DNA of 64,000 nucleotides from a bacterium. GTDB taxonomy: Bacteria > Deinococcota > Deinococci > Deinococcales > Deinococcaceae. Below are positions 48,130 through 57,879 of this stretch, piece after piece. The position numbers and the translations under genes were made by a program. How positions within the stretch are numbered: the first letter of the stretch is position 1; every line of letters starts with the position of its first letter. Location: NCBI GenBank assembly GCA_021810505.1, contig JAJZIR010000010.1:33854-97853 (forward strand), written 5' to 3'. A model generated the notes under the pieces. The model had not been told where the DNA came from. It did no database searches and was given only the letters and a program-made list of their open reading frames with translations.

Positions 48130-49428
48130 ATGAACGCGCAGCTGATCACCCTCGGCTGCCAGATGAACGAATACGACAGCCACATCGTCTCCAGCCAGCT
48201 GGTGGCGCTGGGCATCGACTTGGTGGACTACCCGGAAGCCGCCGACCTGGTCCTGATCAACAGCTGTGCGGTCCGGGGTAAGCCGGTCGAGAGGGTGCGC
48301 AGCCTGCTGGGGCGGCTCCGGGAGATGCGCGCGAGCCGGCCGCTGCTGATCGGCCTGCTGGGCTGCCTAGCCCAGCTCGAAGAGGGGCAGAGGATCGCCA
48401 AGGAGTTCGCCGTCGATTTCCTGCTGGGACCTGGCGCCTTGCTCGACCTGGGCAGCGCCCTGGAAGCGGGTCAGCCCTTCCGCTCGCTGCGCTTCCAGTC
48501 CGAACTGGACACCCACATCCCGCCGCCGCCCCAGGGCAAGCTGCAAGCCTACCTCACCATCATGCGCGGCTGCGACCACCACTGCACCTACTGCGTGGTG
48601 CCCACCACCCGGGGCAAACAGGTCTCCAGGCCGCTGGACAGCATCCTCAGGGAGTTAGACAGCCTGCTGGAGGCTGGAATTCTGGAAGTGACCCTGCTGG
48701 GGCAGAACGTCAACAGCTACGGGCTGGACCAGGGCAAGCGGGTAGAGGGCACTCCCAGCTTCGCCGAGCTGCTCCGGACGGTGGGGCGCAGCGGCGTCCG
48801 CAGGATCAAGTTCACTACCTCCCACCCCATGAACTTCACCGAGGACGTCGTGCTGGCCATGCGGGACACCCCAGCGGTCTGCGACCTGATCCACCTGCCG
48901 GTCCAGTCCGGAAGCGACGCGGTGCTGCGGCGGATGGGCAGGGAGTACACCCGGGAGCGCTACTTAGAGCACGTGGCGCTGATCCGCCGCCACCTCCAAG
49001 GCGCCGCCCTGACCACCGACCTGATCGTGGGTTTCCCCGGCGAGACCGAGCAGGACTTCGCCGACACCCTCTCGCTCTACGAAGAGGTCGGCTACGACGC
49101 GGCCTACACCTTCCTGTACAGCGCTAGACCCGGCACCCCCTCGCAGCGGCACTTCCAAGACCTGCCGAAGGAAGTCAAAGTCGAGCGCCTGAAGGCCTTG
49201 GTCGAGGTTCAGAAGCGCTGGGCCCTCCGGCGCAACACCGCCTACGTCGGCAGGGAGATCGAGGTCTTGCTCCGGGGAGAGGCTCAGGAGCCCGGCTACC
49301 TAGAGGGGCACAGCCGAGCCCACCACCCAGTCTTGGTCCAGCGCAGCGAGGCGGTCTCCGGGCCCGGGCTGTACCGAGTCCGGGTCGGCCACGCGACCCC
49401 CCACCTGCTCTTCGCCCAGGCTGGCTAG
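48130..49428 (+). CDS. miaB: tRNA-2-methylthio-N6-isopentenyladenosine synthase
   Basis: 432 residues, radical-SAM methylthiotransferase acting at A37 of tRNAs. UPF0004 N-terminal domain with cluster cysteines in [20 protein letters not shown] and LLGCLAQ; radical-SAM motif CDHHCTYC in [20 protein letters not shown]-terminal TRAM-like domain. MiaB rather than MtaB/RimO is favoured by the [16 protein letters not shown] segment. Ends 5 nt from convergent divIVA. Confidence 0.94.
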   Translation: MNAQLITLGCQMNEYDSHIVSSQLVALGIDLVDYPEAADLVLINSCAVRGKPVERVRSLLGRLREMRASRPLLIGLLGCLAQLEEGQRIAKEFAVDFLLGPGALLDLGSALEAGQPFRSLRFQSELDTHIPPPPQGKLQAYLTIMRGCDHHCTYCVVPTTRGKQVSRPLDSILRELDSLLEAGILEVTLLGQNVNSYGLDQGKRVEGTPSFAELLRTVGRSGVRRIKFTTSHPMNFTEDVVLAMRDTPAVCDLIHLPVQSGSDAVLRRMGREYTRERYLEHVALIRRHLQGAALTTDLIVGFPGETEQDFADTLSLYEEVGYDAAYTFLYSARPGTPSQRHFQDLPKEVKVERLKALVEVQKRWALRRNTAYVGREIEVLLRGEAQEPGYLEGHSRAHHPVLVQRSEAVSGPGLYRVRVGHATPHLLFAQAG

Positions 49429-49433
49429 GTCGC

Positions 49434-50009
49434 TTAGGAGTAGCGTCCCAGCAGCTCGAGGAAACCTTCCAGCATCCCCCGGTACTGGGCCAGGAACTGG
49501 TTGCGCTCGGAGCGGACCCGCTCGACCTCCTCGCGCAGCCCCCGCAGCAGCTCTTCGGTCTCCCGCCTGCGCCGCTCGAACTCCTCCTCGAAGGCGCGCA
49601 TCTCCCGCTCGCTGCGCGCCCGGCCTTCCGACAGGAGAGCCTGGGTCTGGACCTCAGCCTCGGCGACGATCCGGGCGGCCTCCTGCCTGGCCTCGCGGAT
49701 CAGCGCGTCGTGGCTGAGCTCCGCCTCCTTGAGCAGCACCTCCGACTCGCGCTGGGCGGTGGCCCGCAGCTCGTTGGCCATACGCTCGGCAGCCACCAAG
49801 GTGCGCCGCAGCTCCTCCTCGCTCTGCTTGAATTCATCTAAGCGCTGTTGGGCCAGCTGCAGGGACTCTTCTTTGCGCTGCTGCTCCCTGAGCACCTCTT
49901 CCAGGTCGTCGGCGACCTGCTCCAGGTAGAGCCGAACGTCCTTGCGGCTGTAGCCAGAGAGGCTGCCGGAGAATTCCTGATGGCGCAGGTCCAGCGGTGT
50001 CAGTTTCAT
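49434..50009 (-). CDS. divIVA: DivIVA-domain protein
   Basis: 191 residues. Begins with the membrane-curvature-binding DivIVA motif (MKLTPLDLRHQEFSGSLSGYSRKDVRLYLEQVADDLE) followed by a continuous coiled coil. Acts at poles or septa to position growth and division machinery. GGAGTTCCCG precedes the ATG. Confidence 0.92.
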   Translation of the reverse strand: MKLTPLDLRHQEFSGSLSGYSRKDVRLYLEQVADDLEEVLREQQRKEESLQLAQQRLDEFKQSEEELRRTLVAAERMANELRATAQRESEVLLKEAELSHDALIREARQEAARIVAEAEVQTQALLSEGRARSEREMRAFEEEFERRRRETEELLRGLREEVERVRSERNQFLAQYRGMLEGFLELLGRYS

Positions 50010-50136
50010 CGGGAACTCCTTCGCGCGGCGCGCTTCGCTCCGGGCTGCTCGGGACTGCGCGGGAAAGCCCGGGCAGCGCGCGCTCCGGCTTTCATTCTAC
50101 GCTCACTACCGGGGCCCACCGCTCCGGGCTGCGCGC

Positions 50137-50757
50137 TCACTCGAACAGCCTCCGGCCAATCCGCACCAGCGTCGATCCCTCCTCGACAGCGACCACGAAA
50201 TCGTCGGACATCCCCATGCTGAGCACGCCCAGCCCCAAGTCCAGAGCCTGCTGGCGGGTACGGGCAAAGACCCTGCGGGCCGCGGCCAGGTCGCCGGCCG
50301 GAGCCATCACCATCAGGCCCTGCAGCGGCAGCTGCAGCTGGGCGGCCAGCCGGGCCAGGGCCGGCAGCTGGTCTGGGTCGGCGCCCTGCTTCTGGGGTTC
50401 ACCGTTGTGCACCTGGAGCAGCAGCTGGGGGGAGCTCTCCCCGGCGCGGCGGGCCAGGAATTCCAACTGCCCAGCCGAGGTCACCGAGTGGATCATGGTC
50501 ACCCCTAGCAGGTGGCGCAGGGAGCTGCGCTGCAGGGTGCCGAGGAAGTGCCACTCCTGGCCGGGCAGCGCAGCCTGCTTTTCCTCTAACTCGCGGCTGC
50601 GGTTCTCCCCCAGCGGCAGGCGGTAGGGCAAGACCCGCTCCCGAACCTGCTCAGCGCTGCGACCCTTGGTGACCGCCAGCAACCTCACGCTACCGGCAGG
50701 CCGGCCGCAGCTGGACTCGGCCGCACGCAGCTCTGCCAAAACGGCGGGGACGCTCAC
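50137..50757 (-). CDS. YggS/PLPBP-family pyridoxal-phosphate homeostasis protein
   Basis: 206 residues. Alanine-racemase-like barrel with cofactor lysine K31 in VRLLAVTKGRSAEQV, then LGENRSRELEEKQAALPGQEWHFLGTLQ, VTMIHSVTSAGQLEFL and a C-terminal LSMGMSDDFVVAVEEGSTLVRIGRRLF. Helps buffer free pyridoxal phosphate. Start overlaps punA by 4 nt. Confidence 0.93.
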   Translation of the reverse strand: MSVPAVLAELRAAESSCGRPAGSVRLLAVTKGRSAEQVRERVLPYRLPLGENRSRELEEKQAALPGQEWHFLGTLQRSSLRHLLGVTMIHSVTSAGQLEFLARRAGESSPQLLLQVHNGEPQKQGADPDQLPALARLAAQLQLPLQGLMVMAPAGDLAAARRVFARTRQQALDLGLGVLSMGMSDDFVVAVEEGSTLVRIGRRLFE

Positions 50758-51584
50758 GCCCGGGCTAGGACCCCGCGCAGCAGGGCCGACATCCGCTCAG
50801 CGGCCAAGGCCGCCACCCGCAACACCTCGGCCTCGTCGGCGTGGCGCTCCGCCTCCGGCAGAGCCAGGTCGGTCACCGTGGAGAGGCCCAGCACCCGCAA
50901 GCCGGCCTGGCGAGCGGCGATGACCTCCAGCACCGTGCTCATACCGATGGCGTCTCCCCCTAGGCGCTGGTAAGCGGCCAGCTCGGCCCGGCTGGCGTAG
51001 CTGGGACCGGCGATCCCCAGGTATACCCCCTCGCGCAGGGGGATCTCTTCCCGCTGCGCCGCCAGCCGGGCCAGCTCAGCCAGGTCCGGATCGTAGGCAC
51101 CGAACATCACCGGGAAACGCGGTCCGGGAGGCAGATTAGGTCCGGTCAAGGGGTTCGCGCCGGTCAGGTTGATGAAATCGCGGTGCAGCATCAGCTCCCC
51201 GGGGACCCACTCCGGTCGCAGCCCCCCGCAGGCGTTGGTGAGGAGCAGCGCCTCGCAGCCCAGAGCCGCCGCCAGCCGGGCCGGCGAGGCTACCTGCTGG
51301 GCGGTGTACCCCTCGTACAGGTGGAAGCGGCCCTGGAAAGCCAAGATCGGCTGGCCCGCCCAGGTCCCGCCGAGCAGCCGGCCGCGGTGTCCGGGGGCGG
51401 TGCTGCGCGGGAAGCCGGGGATCTCGGCGTAGGGCAGCTCCAGGGTGCGCTCGATCTGGTCGGCCACGCCGCCCAAGCCAGAGCCCAAGACCAGGGCGAA
51501 GCGGGGCCGCAGCCCGGCCCCCGCCAGGGCCTCGGCCAGCGGGGCCGGCACAGCAGGCCGGCCGTCCGGGCCGGCCTGGCTCAT
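50754..51584 (-). CDS. punA: Purine-nucleoside phosphorylase
   Basis: 276 residues, trimeric-type PNP for guanosine/inosine salvage. Motifs: FALVLGSGLGGVADQI (phosphate loop), FPRSTAPGHRGRLLGG, AFQGRFHLYEGYTAQQV, LLTNACGGLRPEW and GDAIGMSTVLEVIAARQAGLRVLGLSTVTDLA. Overlaps both neighbours by 4 nt in a three-gene operon. Confidence 0.95.
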   Translation of the reverse strand: MSQAGPDGRPAVPAPLAEALAGAGLRPRFALVLGSGLGGVADQIERTLELPYAEIPGFPRSTAPGHRGRLLGGTWAGQPILAFQGRFHLYEGYTAQQVASPARLAAALGCEALLLTNACGGLRPEWVPGELMLHRDFINLTGANPLTGPNLPPGPRFPVMFGAYDPDLAELARLAAQREEIPLREGVYLGIAGPSYASRAELAAYQRLGGDAIGMSTVLEVIAARQAGLRVLGLSTVTDLALPEAERHADEAEVLRVAALAAERMSALLRGVLARA

Positions 51585-52735
51585 CCTTCAGAGCTCGGCC
51601 GGCCTTGGGGGGCGGCGACCTCCAGGCGCTCGGCTACCTTGGCGGCGTAGTGCTCCAGTTCGCGCATGATCACGCCGATCTCCTTGCGCAGGTAGACCTG
51701 GTCGTTGCCGATCCGGGTCAGGGCTAGGAAGGGGGGCTTGGAGAGGATGTCGACCATCTCGGCCAGCTCGCGGCTGGCGGCCTTGGCACTCACCTGGGGG
51801 GCTAATTCACCCACCTGGTGGGTCTCCCCCGGCTTCCAGGCAGACAGGGCCAGGATCAGCTGCGAGAAGGTGGCGCGCTTGCCCAGTTGGGCCAAGACCA
51901 GGTCGGACATCGACTCGACGCTGTCCAAGTCGATGGCGCTGGTGTTCCAGTAGCCCCTCAGCTCCAGCGGCGTCAGCGGTAGGGCGTCGGCCTCCTCGAG
52001 CAGCCGCTCGAGCGCCTTGCTCTCCAGCCTGAGGGCGACCAAGCCCAGCGGCTTGTCAGCAGGTGTCTCCCGCGTCGCCAGCCAAGCCCGGTAGTCCGCC
52101 TGGCTGGCCTGCAGGGCGGCCCAGTCGACCGCGCCGTCGGCGGCCGGTAAGGCCACCGCCACCCGATAGCTCTGGGGGCCCAGCAGCGCCTGTAGCTCTA
52201 TCAGCCGGCCGGAGAGGACCTGGAGTCGGTAGCCGAAAGCCGCCGCGAAGCGGCTCAGCAGCTCGGGGCTCTCCCCGCTGGGGCTCAGGAGGCGGGCTTC
52301 TCTGGGGGCCGCCGCCGGCGCTGGCTTGGGCGCGGAGGGCGGCTTGGGTTGGGCCGCGGGTCGCTGCATACGGACCTCGCGGACGTAGGGGCTCTCGGAG
52401 ATGACCACGCGCTGCGCAGGAGAGCTGACCTGGCGCTCGGTCTCGGGGGGGCGGTGCTGCCTCTGGCGGTGCAGGGCTTCGACCTGCAGCACGCCGGGTT
52501 CCAGTTCGGTGAGCATCAGGGCGTCGTTGACCGCCAGGCCTCGCTCCCGGAAGTACTCCCCCAGGCCAAAGATCCTGCGGCGCTCCGCCGAGACCGGGCA
52601 GACCCACTCCCTGCCGGTCTCATCCTTCAGCAGCAGCGGGGAGGTCCGGCAAAGCGGCTCCAGGTCGCGCTGGATCCAGATACTGCCCTCGGAGAGACAA
52701 GACCTGGTCAGCATGTAGCGATGGGAATGACTCAC
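51581..52735 (-). CDS. Conserved-looking protein of unknown function
   Basis: 384 residues. Three parts are visible: an N-terminal domain (1-100) with a CRTSPLLLKDETGREWVCPVS segment, a Pro/Ala-rich linker (about 120-150), and a helical C-terminal region with an SDLVLAQLGKRATFSQLILALSAWKPGE stretch. No family was recognised. GTG at 52735 with GGGGGTGTTGG upstream. It heads the operon with punA and yggS, but this need not mean a role in purine metabolism. Confidence 0.7.
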   Translation of the reverse strand: MSHSHRYMLTRSCLSEGSIWIQRDLEPLCRTSPLLLKDETGREWVCPVSAERRRIFGLGEYFRERGLAVNDALMLTELEPGVLQVEALHRQRQHRPPETERQVSSPAQRVVISESPYVREVRMQRPAAQPKPPSAPKPAPAAAPREARLLSPSGESPELLSRFAAAFGYRLQVLSGRLIELQALLGPQSYRVAVALPAADGAVDWAALQASQADYRAWLATRETPADKPLGLVALRLESKALERLLEEADALPLTPLELRGYWNTSAIDLDSVESMSDLVLAQLGKRATFSQLILALSAWKPGETHQVGELAPQVSAKAASRELAEMVDILSKPPFLALTRIGNDQVYLRKEIGVIMRELEHYAAKVAERLEVAAPQGRPSSEG

Positions 52736-52898
52736 ACCAACACCCCCCTAGACCGAACCCGATCGCCACCGAGGCGTCACGCTGGCGAGGAGCCCAGCGC
52801 AGCCCATAGGTGTCTCGGCTCAGGATAACAGATTCTGGCACAGCGGGACTTACCGCGGCTACCGGCATAGAATGCGTAGGGGGGATTACGCCGAACCC

Positions 52899-53654
52899 AT
52901 GGGTTTGCTCACCGCTATCTTGACCCTCAAGAATCTGGTCGACATCCTGCTGGTCGCCGCCCTGCTCTATCAGGGGTACCAGCTGATCGCTGGTACCCGG
53001 GCAGTGAACGTCCTGCGCGGCCTCTTGGTCTTCATCGCCGTCTGGGTGGTCTCCTCCCTGCTGCACCTCTCGGCCCTCAACTACCTGCTCAGCAAAGCAG
53101 CCACCGTGGGGCTGTTCGCGCTGCTGGTGGTCTTCCAGCCGGAGTTGCGCCAAGTCCTGGAGCGGGTTGGGCGCACCCAGGTACGCGACCGTGGCAAGAC
53201 TGGGGCCACCATCCAAGAGGTCGCCCGGGCGGTGGAGCGGATGGCCGAGCGCAAGGTGGGAGCCCTGATCGCCTATGAGCGCAAGACCCCTCTAGGGGAG
53301 TACGCGGCGACCGGCGTCCAGCTGGACGCCATGATCAGCGCCCCTTTCGTCGAAGCGCTCTTTACCCACAACGCCCCGCTGCACGATGGGGGAGTGATCA
53401 TCCAGCACGACCGGATCGCGGCGGCGGCTTGCCTGTTCCCGCTACAAAACCTGCAAGACGGGGTCTATCGGGGGTACGGGACCCGGCACCGGGCGGCGCT
53501 GGGCCTCTCCGAGACGAGCGACGCGGTGGTGATGGTGGTGAGCGAGGAGCACGGCAGCATCCGGATCGCCCAGGGAGGCAGGCTCTCCCCCAGGCTGAGC
53601 CCCAGCGAGCTGCGCGACCGGCTGCGCGAGCTGATCTATGAGGGTTCTTCCTGA
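52899..53654 (+). CDS. cdaA: Diadenylate cyclase (c-di-AMP synthase), CdaA type
   Basis: 251 residues. Three membrane helices, then a DAC domain: GALIAYERKTPLGEYAATGVQLDAMISAPFVEALF, HNAPLHDGGVII and GTRHRAALGLSETSDAVVMVVSEE. The RHR motif is intact; the usual DGA reads DGG. Makes cyclic di-AMP at the membrane. The ATG at 52899 is chosen because GGGGGGA lies upstream; an ATG at 52872 is an alternative. Paired with cdaR as in Firmicutes. Confidence 0.92.
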   Translation: MGLLTAILTLKNLVDILLVAALLYQGYQLIAGTRAVNVLRGLLVFIAVWVVSSLLHLSALNYLLSKAATVGLFALLVVFQPELRQVLERVGRTQVRDRGKTGATIQEVARAVERMAERKVGALIAYERKTPLGEYAATGVQLDAMISAPFVEALFTHNAPLHDGGVIIQHDRIAAAACLFPLQNLQDGVYRGYGTRHRAALGLSETSDAVVMVVSEEHGSIRIAQGGRLSPRLSPSELRDRLRELIYEGSS

Positions 53655-54574
53655 TGGCGGCTTGGAGGTTCACCAGCCAGCTGGGCAGGAGATTGCTGCA
53701 CAACCTGCCCCAGAAGCTCGTCGCCGTGATCCTGGCAGTGATCGTCTGGTACGTGGCCACCGCCAATCAGCGGGCCATCTCCGAGCGCACCTTCACCGTC
53801 CCCCTGCAGGTCATCGATCAGAGCGCCGGGGCGACCAAGCGCACGGTCAGCGATCTGCCCAGCCAGGTCACCATCACCCTATCCGGGCAGACTCTGGCGC
53901 TAGATCAGCTCAGAGCGGCCAATATCCAAGCCGACGTCAACATCAGCAGCCTCGGTTCCGGACCCTTCCAGCAGAAGGTCCACCTGGTGACCCCGGACGG
54001 CGAGACGGTGGTCGCGGTCAAGCCAGCCAGGGTCGCTGGGATCATCCAGGCGCTGATCTCCAAGACCTTCCCGGTACAGGTCTCCGCCCTGGGGATTCCT
54101 TCCAACCAGCTGATCCGGCTGACCAGCCGGCCCACCCAGGCGGTGGCCAGCGGCGCCGAGCAGCAGATCAGCCTGATCGGCGAGGTGGTAACCTCGCCGG
54201 AAGCTCTCACCGACGGGTCGAGCCAGCGGGTTCCCTTGATCGCCCTGGGAACCAACGGGCTACCGGTCAGCAAGGTGACCATCTCCCCTTCCACGGTCAC
54301 AGTCAGCCGGGTCGACATCGGAACCCTACCGGTCCGCACCGTCGGCTTGCAGTTAGCCAGCCTGCCCAAGACCTGGACTGCCAGCCAGGTGCGCTTCTCA
54401 CCCAGCACCATCCGCCTGCTCGGGCCCAACAGGTTACTGAGCAGGATCAGCACCGTGACCATCAAAGTCCCGCTGCGCCCAGGCACCTACAGCACCCCGG
54501 GGACACCGGTCTTACCCAGCGGCGTGGTGAGCCTGGACTTAGTCACCGTCACCCTTACCCTAGTCCACCACTAG
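53654..54574 (+). CDS. cdaR: YbbR-domain protein, c-di-AMP synthase regulator CdaR
   Basis: 306 residues. One N-terminal membrane helix (QKLVAVILAVIVWYVATANQ) and several extracytoplasmic YbbR repeats (PLQVIDQSAG...PSQVTITLSGQ; FPVQVSALGIPSNQ; VTISPSTVTVSR). CdaR modulates CdaA from outside the membrane. The ATG overlaps the cdaA stop by one nucleotide. Confidence 0.9.
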   Translation: MAAWRFTSQLGRRLLHNLPQKLVAVILAVIVWYVATANQRAISERTFTVPLQVIDQSAGATKRTVSDLPSQVTITLSGQTLALDQLRAANIQADVNISSLGSGPFQQKVHLVTPDGETVVAVKPARVAGIIQALISKTFPVQVSALGIPSNQLIRLTSRPTQAVASGAEQQISLIGEVVTSPEALTDGSSQRVPLIALGTNGLPVSKVTISPSTVTVSRVDIGTLPVRTVGLQLASLPKTWTASQVRFSPSTIRLLGPNRLLSRISTVTIKVPLRPGTYSTPGTPVLPSGVVSLDLVTVTLTLVHH

Positions 54575-54603
54575 CAGCTGCCCTACCCTGAGAAGGAGGT
54601 GAC

Positions 54604-55200
54604 ATGGTCTACCCCATCCGTCTGTACGGCGATCCGGTTCTACGCCAGCGCGCCCAGGTGATCCGGGATCTGGACGCGTCGGTCGCGGTCCCAAGATTCC
54701 CCCAAGAACCCCTGCATTCCTTGGCTGACCACATGCTGGAGACGATGTACGAGGCCAGGGGGGTGGGTCTGGCTGCCCCCCAAATCGGCTTGCCCATCCG
54801 CCTGTTCGTGGCCGCCGAATACGCCGATGACGAGGAAGAGGCCGAGGAATCACCCAGGTCCGGCGTGCTCCGGGAGTGGGTCATGATCAACCCCAAGTTG
54901 GAGCGGGTCGGTCGCCAGCGCTCCAAGGACGTGCAAGAGGGTTGCTTGTCCATCCCCAATATCTACGAAGAAGGTGTCCCCCGCCACCTGCAGCTGCGGG
55001 TGCGCTACCAGGACTTAAGCGGGCGGGAACAGGTCGCCGAGGTCGAGGGACACCTAGCCAGAGTGTTCCAGCACGAAGCCGATCACTTGGATGGGGTACT
55101 CTTCCTGGATTACCTCAGCACCGACGTCGTGGCCAAGTACCGCCAGGAGTTGGCCGCGCTCAAGCACGAGGCCTTGGCGGCCCTGCAGACGCAGGCGTGA
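54604..55200 (+). CDS. def: Peptide deformylase
   Basis: 198 residues. Three signature motifs: GVGLAAPQIG, EGCLSIP and HEADHLDG, with Cys and two His binding the metal. An acidic insert (about residues 78-92) lies between the first two motifs. Strong ribosome binding site AGAAGGAGGTGAC before the ATG. Followed directly by fmt, the usual pairing for N-formyl handling. Confidence 0.97.
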   Translation: MVYPIRLYGDPVLRQRAQVIRDLDASVAVPRFPQEPLHSLADHMLETMYEARGVGLAAPQIGLPIRLFVAAEYADDEEEAEESPRSGVLREWVMINPKLERVGRQRSKDVQEGCLSIPNIYEEGVPRHLQLRVRYQDLSGREQVAEVEGHLARVFQHEADHLDGVLFLDYLSTDVVAKYRQELAALKHEALAALQTQA

Positions 55201-56147
55201 AGCGGCGGGTCGCCTTTTTCGGCTCGCCCAGTTACGCCCTGCCCTGCCTAGAGGCGCTATGGAGCCACCACCTGCTGGCCGCGGTGATCAGCCAACCCGA
55301 TCAGCCCCAAGGGCGGGGTTTGGCGCTGCGGAGCCCCCCGGTCGCCGAGCGGGCCAGGGCGCTGGGCCTACCGCTCTTCCAGCCGAGCAAGCTGCGCGAT
55401 CCCGCACAGCTGGAACCTCTGCTGGCGGAGCTAGCCGGCCTGCAGGTGGAGGTGGGGGTGACCTGCGCCTACGGGCAGATCCTGCCCAAGAAGCTGCTCA
55501 GCGCGCTGCCCTACGGCGTGATCAACGCCCACGCCAGCTTGCTGCCGCGCTACCGCGGCGCAGCACCGATCCAGTGGGCACTGATCCGTGGCGAGCGGGT
55601 GAGCGGCGTCACGCTGATGCAGACCGAGCCGGGTCTGGATTCAGGTCCAGTCCTGCTGCAGCGCGCGCTGGCCATCCCCGAAGGGTGGGACGCCGTGGAG
55701 CTGTCGGAGGCGCTCGCCCAGCTCTCCGCTGAGTTGGTGATCGCCGGCTTGGATCAGCTGGACGCGCTCACCCCTACCCCCCAGGATCCCCAGCTAGCCA
55801 GCCTGGCCCCCAAGCTGAGCCGCGAAGACGGCCGTATCCGCTGGGAGGAGAGCGCCGAGCAGATCGTCAATCGGCATAGGGGGGTGCAGCCCTGGCCGGG
55901 CAGCTTCACTTTCTGGAGAGGCCAGCGGCTCAAGGTGGCCCAGCTGAGAGCAGGGCCGGAGGTAGGCTTGGGGGAGAGCGGAGAGGTCTTGGCGGTGCGC
56001 AGCGCCGGCGGCGTCCTGGTCCGGGCTGGGACAGGGAATGCAGCTGGCAGCGTGGAGTTGCTGGCCGTACAGCCGGAGAGCCGCAGCGCCACCTCGGCGG
56101 CGGAGTGGCTGCGCAGCCACGGGGCTATCGGGATTCGCCTGGGCTAG
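55197..56147 (+). CDS. fmt: Methionyl-tRNA formyltransferase
   Basis: 316 residues. Catalytic motif INAHASLLPRYRGAAPIQWAL and the SLLP loop, then GVTLMQTEPGLDSGPVLLQ with catalytic Asp, and a C-terminal OB fold. GTG start at 55197 overlaps the def stop. Last clear gene of the cdaA-cdaR-def-fmt run. Confidence 0.97.
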   Translation: MKRRVAFFGSPSYALPCLEALWSHHLLAAVISQPDQPQGRGLALRSPPVAERARALGLPLFQPSKLRDPAQLEPLLAELAGLQVEVGVTCAYGQILPKKLLSALPYGVINAHASLLPRYRGAAPIQWALIRGERVSGVTLMQTEPGLDSGPVLLQRALAIPEGWDAVELSEALAQLSAELVIAGLDQLDALTPTPQDPQLASLAPKLSREDGRIRWEESAEQIVNRHRGVQPWPGSFTFWRGQRLKVAQLRAGPEVGLGESGEVLAVRSAGGVLVRAGTGNAAGSVELLAVQPESRSATSAAEWLRSHGAIGIRLG

Positions 56148-56238
56148 GCGGGGAACGCCTGCTCAGCCGAATGACCGCCGCGCCCAGGATACCCGCGCCC
56201 GGGGAGTTGTTCGAAGCCGCGACGCAGTAGGGGGCACC

Positions 56239-56595
56239 GTGAATACCGAGAACCGTTTGGCTATGGACCCGCAGGAGCTGGCGCAGCTATTGGCCGCGAG
56301 AGCCAACGCCGGCGATGTCGAGGGTGTGGTCGCGCTCTACGAGCCAGGAGCCGTACTCGCTACCGGCAGCGGCCAGGTAGCGCGCGGAGAAGGGGCCATC
56401 CGCACCTTTTACGCCGCGCTCCTGGCTACCAGCTTACGGTTCAGCGCCGGGGAGCAACGCCAGGCGCTAGTGTGCGGGGAGCTCGCGCTCACCTCCACGC
56501 GCCTGCCTGACGGGACGGTTACCGCCGAAGTTGCCCGCCTGCAAGCCGACGGCTCGTGGCACTGGGCCATCGACCAGAGCGCCGTGGTCTCCTGA
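56239..56595 (+). CDS. SnoaL/NTF2-like protein
   Basis: 118 residues. The pattern LLAARANAGDVEGVVALYEPGAVLATGSGQVARGEGAIRTFYAALL and the terminal LQADGSWHWAIDQS are typical of SnoaL-like cone folds, which include small isomerases and many proteins of unknown role. GTG at 56239 with GTAGGGGG upstream; ATG at 56263 is an alternative. Confidence 0.75.
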   Translation: MNTENRLAMDPQELAQLLAARANAGDVEGVVALYEPGAVLATGSGQVARGEGAIRTFYAALLATSLRFSAGEQRQALVCGELALTSTRLPDGTVTAEVARLQADGSWHWAIDQSAVVS

Positions 56596-57247
56596 TGGCA
56601 GGCGCAGGCGTCCCTGCCAGACTCCAGCCAGCGCGCGGCGTCGCTGTTCTTGGGGATTGGGCGTCCAGATCGCGCTGGTAACGGCCCAGGGGAGTGGCGG
56701 GGCAGGACGCTTCCGGCTCCAGCAACGGCCACTAGAGCTCGGACATATCCGCCCGAGTTCGGGGGAGGGGCGCGGACGAGAGGTCACCGGGATATTCCCG
56801 GCACACACCTCCCTGACTGAGCCAGCCCCGGCTCCCCAGCTGCGCTAGGTCTCGGTGGAAAATGCCTCACAGGTAGCCACAGGAGCTTCCTGGCGCAAGT
56901 TAATTCCCAGCCGAGCAGTAGCCGAAAGGGCCTGGGCGGGGGGCTTGAACGGCAAGGGCCCGCTTAGGGGCGGAGACCCGGCTGCAACCGGGTAGACGTG
57001 CGGATGCGGGGCACTCCACCGCCAGGGCGTTGTCCCCGGATGCCCATTCCGGCTGCGAGCTATCCCGCCGACCACGGGGGGCGCTCTCCTGCTAGGTGCG
57101 CTACCCTTTTCTAGGGCGCATCATTCCCAGCTGCACGAGGCTCTGATCCGCAGAAACCTGGACCAGCTTCCGAGCTGCTCGGACACGCCGAGGTGGCCAG
57201 GTCGTATCCTAAGATCCGCAATTCAGAAGTGGATCGCGAGGTCCTGT
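56596..57247. other. Gene-free spacer before the membrane protein
   Basis: 652 bases. A possible hairpin (TGGCAGG...CCTGCCA) begins at the stop of the SnoaL-like gene but has no T run, and a short ACCCGG...CCGGGT hairpin occurs further on. Short open frames look random. No RNA gene recognised. Confidence 0.45.
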
Positions 57248-57874
57248 ATGCAACATTGGTCGGAGCTCTACACGCTGACCGCTTCTACCGCAGCCACGCT
57301 CATGGGCCTCTTGTTCGTCACTCTATCCGTCAACCTGTCCCTGCTATCCCCTGGACCGAGCGCCCGCCGTGAAAATGCGGCCATTCCCTTGGCAGAACAG
57401 GCCTTCCAGAATTACTTCGCTGTCGTCCTGGTATCGCTCATCGCCCTAGTCCCGGGCGCTACCGTCTCGGTCGTCGGGACCGCTGGGATAGTGCTCACCG
57501 CCACCTGGATACTCTGGCGAATCCAGCAGCTGCGAGCTCTCGGAAGAAAGGGGGGTTCACGGCTACAATCCCTGCGCCGTCACATCGCTTCGCTGTTCGG
57601 TTTCGGCACACTGGGATTCGCATCGATCAGTATGGCCAACGATGGCCATGAGCTCCACGTCTTTGCAGCCTCATTGATTCTGCTGCTCGGAACAGCGACG
57701 ACGGTTTCCTGGAGGCTTTTGCTGGACCTCTCCAAGACCAAAGACGCCAGCGCGCTGCCGAGGGGCGCCTCCGGGGTAACTCCCAGCCAAGAAGCCGCGA
57801 GCCACCTCCCACCCCAGGGGGAACCCAGTCCAGCTGCGCCCCTGGAAGATCGGAGAGTTGAGGGCGAGCAGTGA
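57248..57874 (+). CDS. Membrane protein of unknown function
   Basis: 208 residues with four predicted membrane helices (TAATLMGLLFVTLSVNLSL; FAVVLVSLIALVPGATVSV; VVGTAGIVLTATWILW; FAASLILLLGTATTVSWRLLL) and a disordered, Pro/Glu-rich tail. The opening MQHWSELYTLTASTAATLMGLLFV is like a widespread family of hypothetical proteins. GAGGTCCTGT precedes the ATG. Its stop sits at the boundary with the trbL fragment; it is unclear on which side of the seam it belongs. Confidence 0.7.
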   Translation: MQHWSELYTLTASTAATLMGLLFVTLSVNLSLLSPGPSARRENAAIPLAEQAFQNYFAVVLVSLIALVPGATVSVVGTAGIVLTATWILWRIQQLRALGRKGGSRLQSLRRHIASLFGFGTLGFASISMANDGHELHVFAASLILLLGTATTVSWRLLLDLSKTKDASALPRGASGVTPSQEAASHLPPQGEPSPAAPLEDRRVEGEQ

Positions 57875-57879
57875 ATCGC

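Noticed and set aside
57671..57879. Continuation of the trbL frame to 57671
   Set aside because: From about 57880 the frame is antisense to the membrane-protein gene and no longer resembles TrbL.
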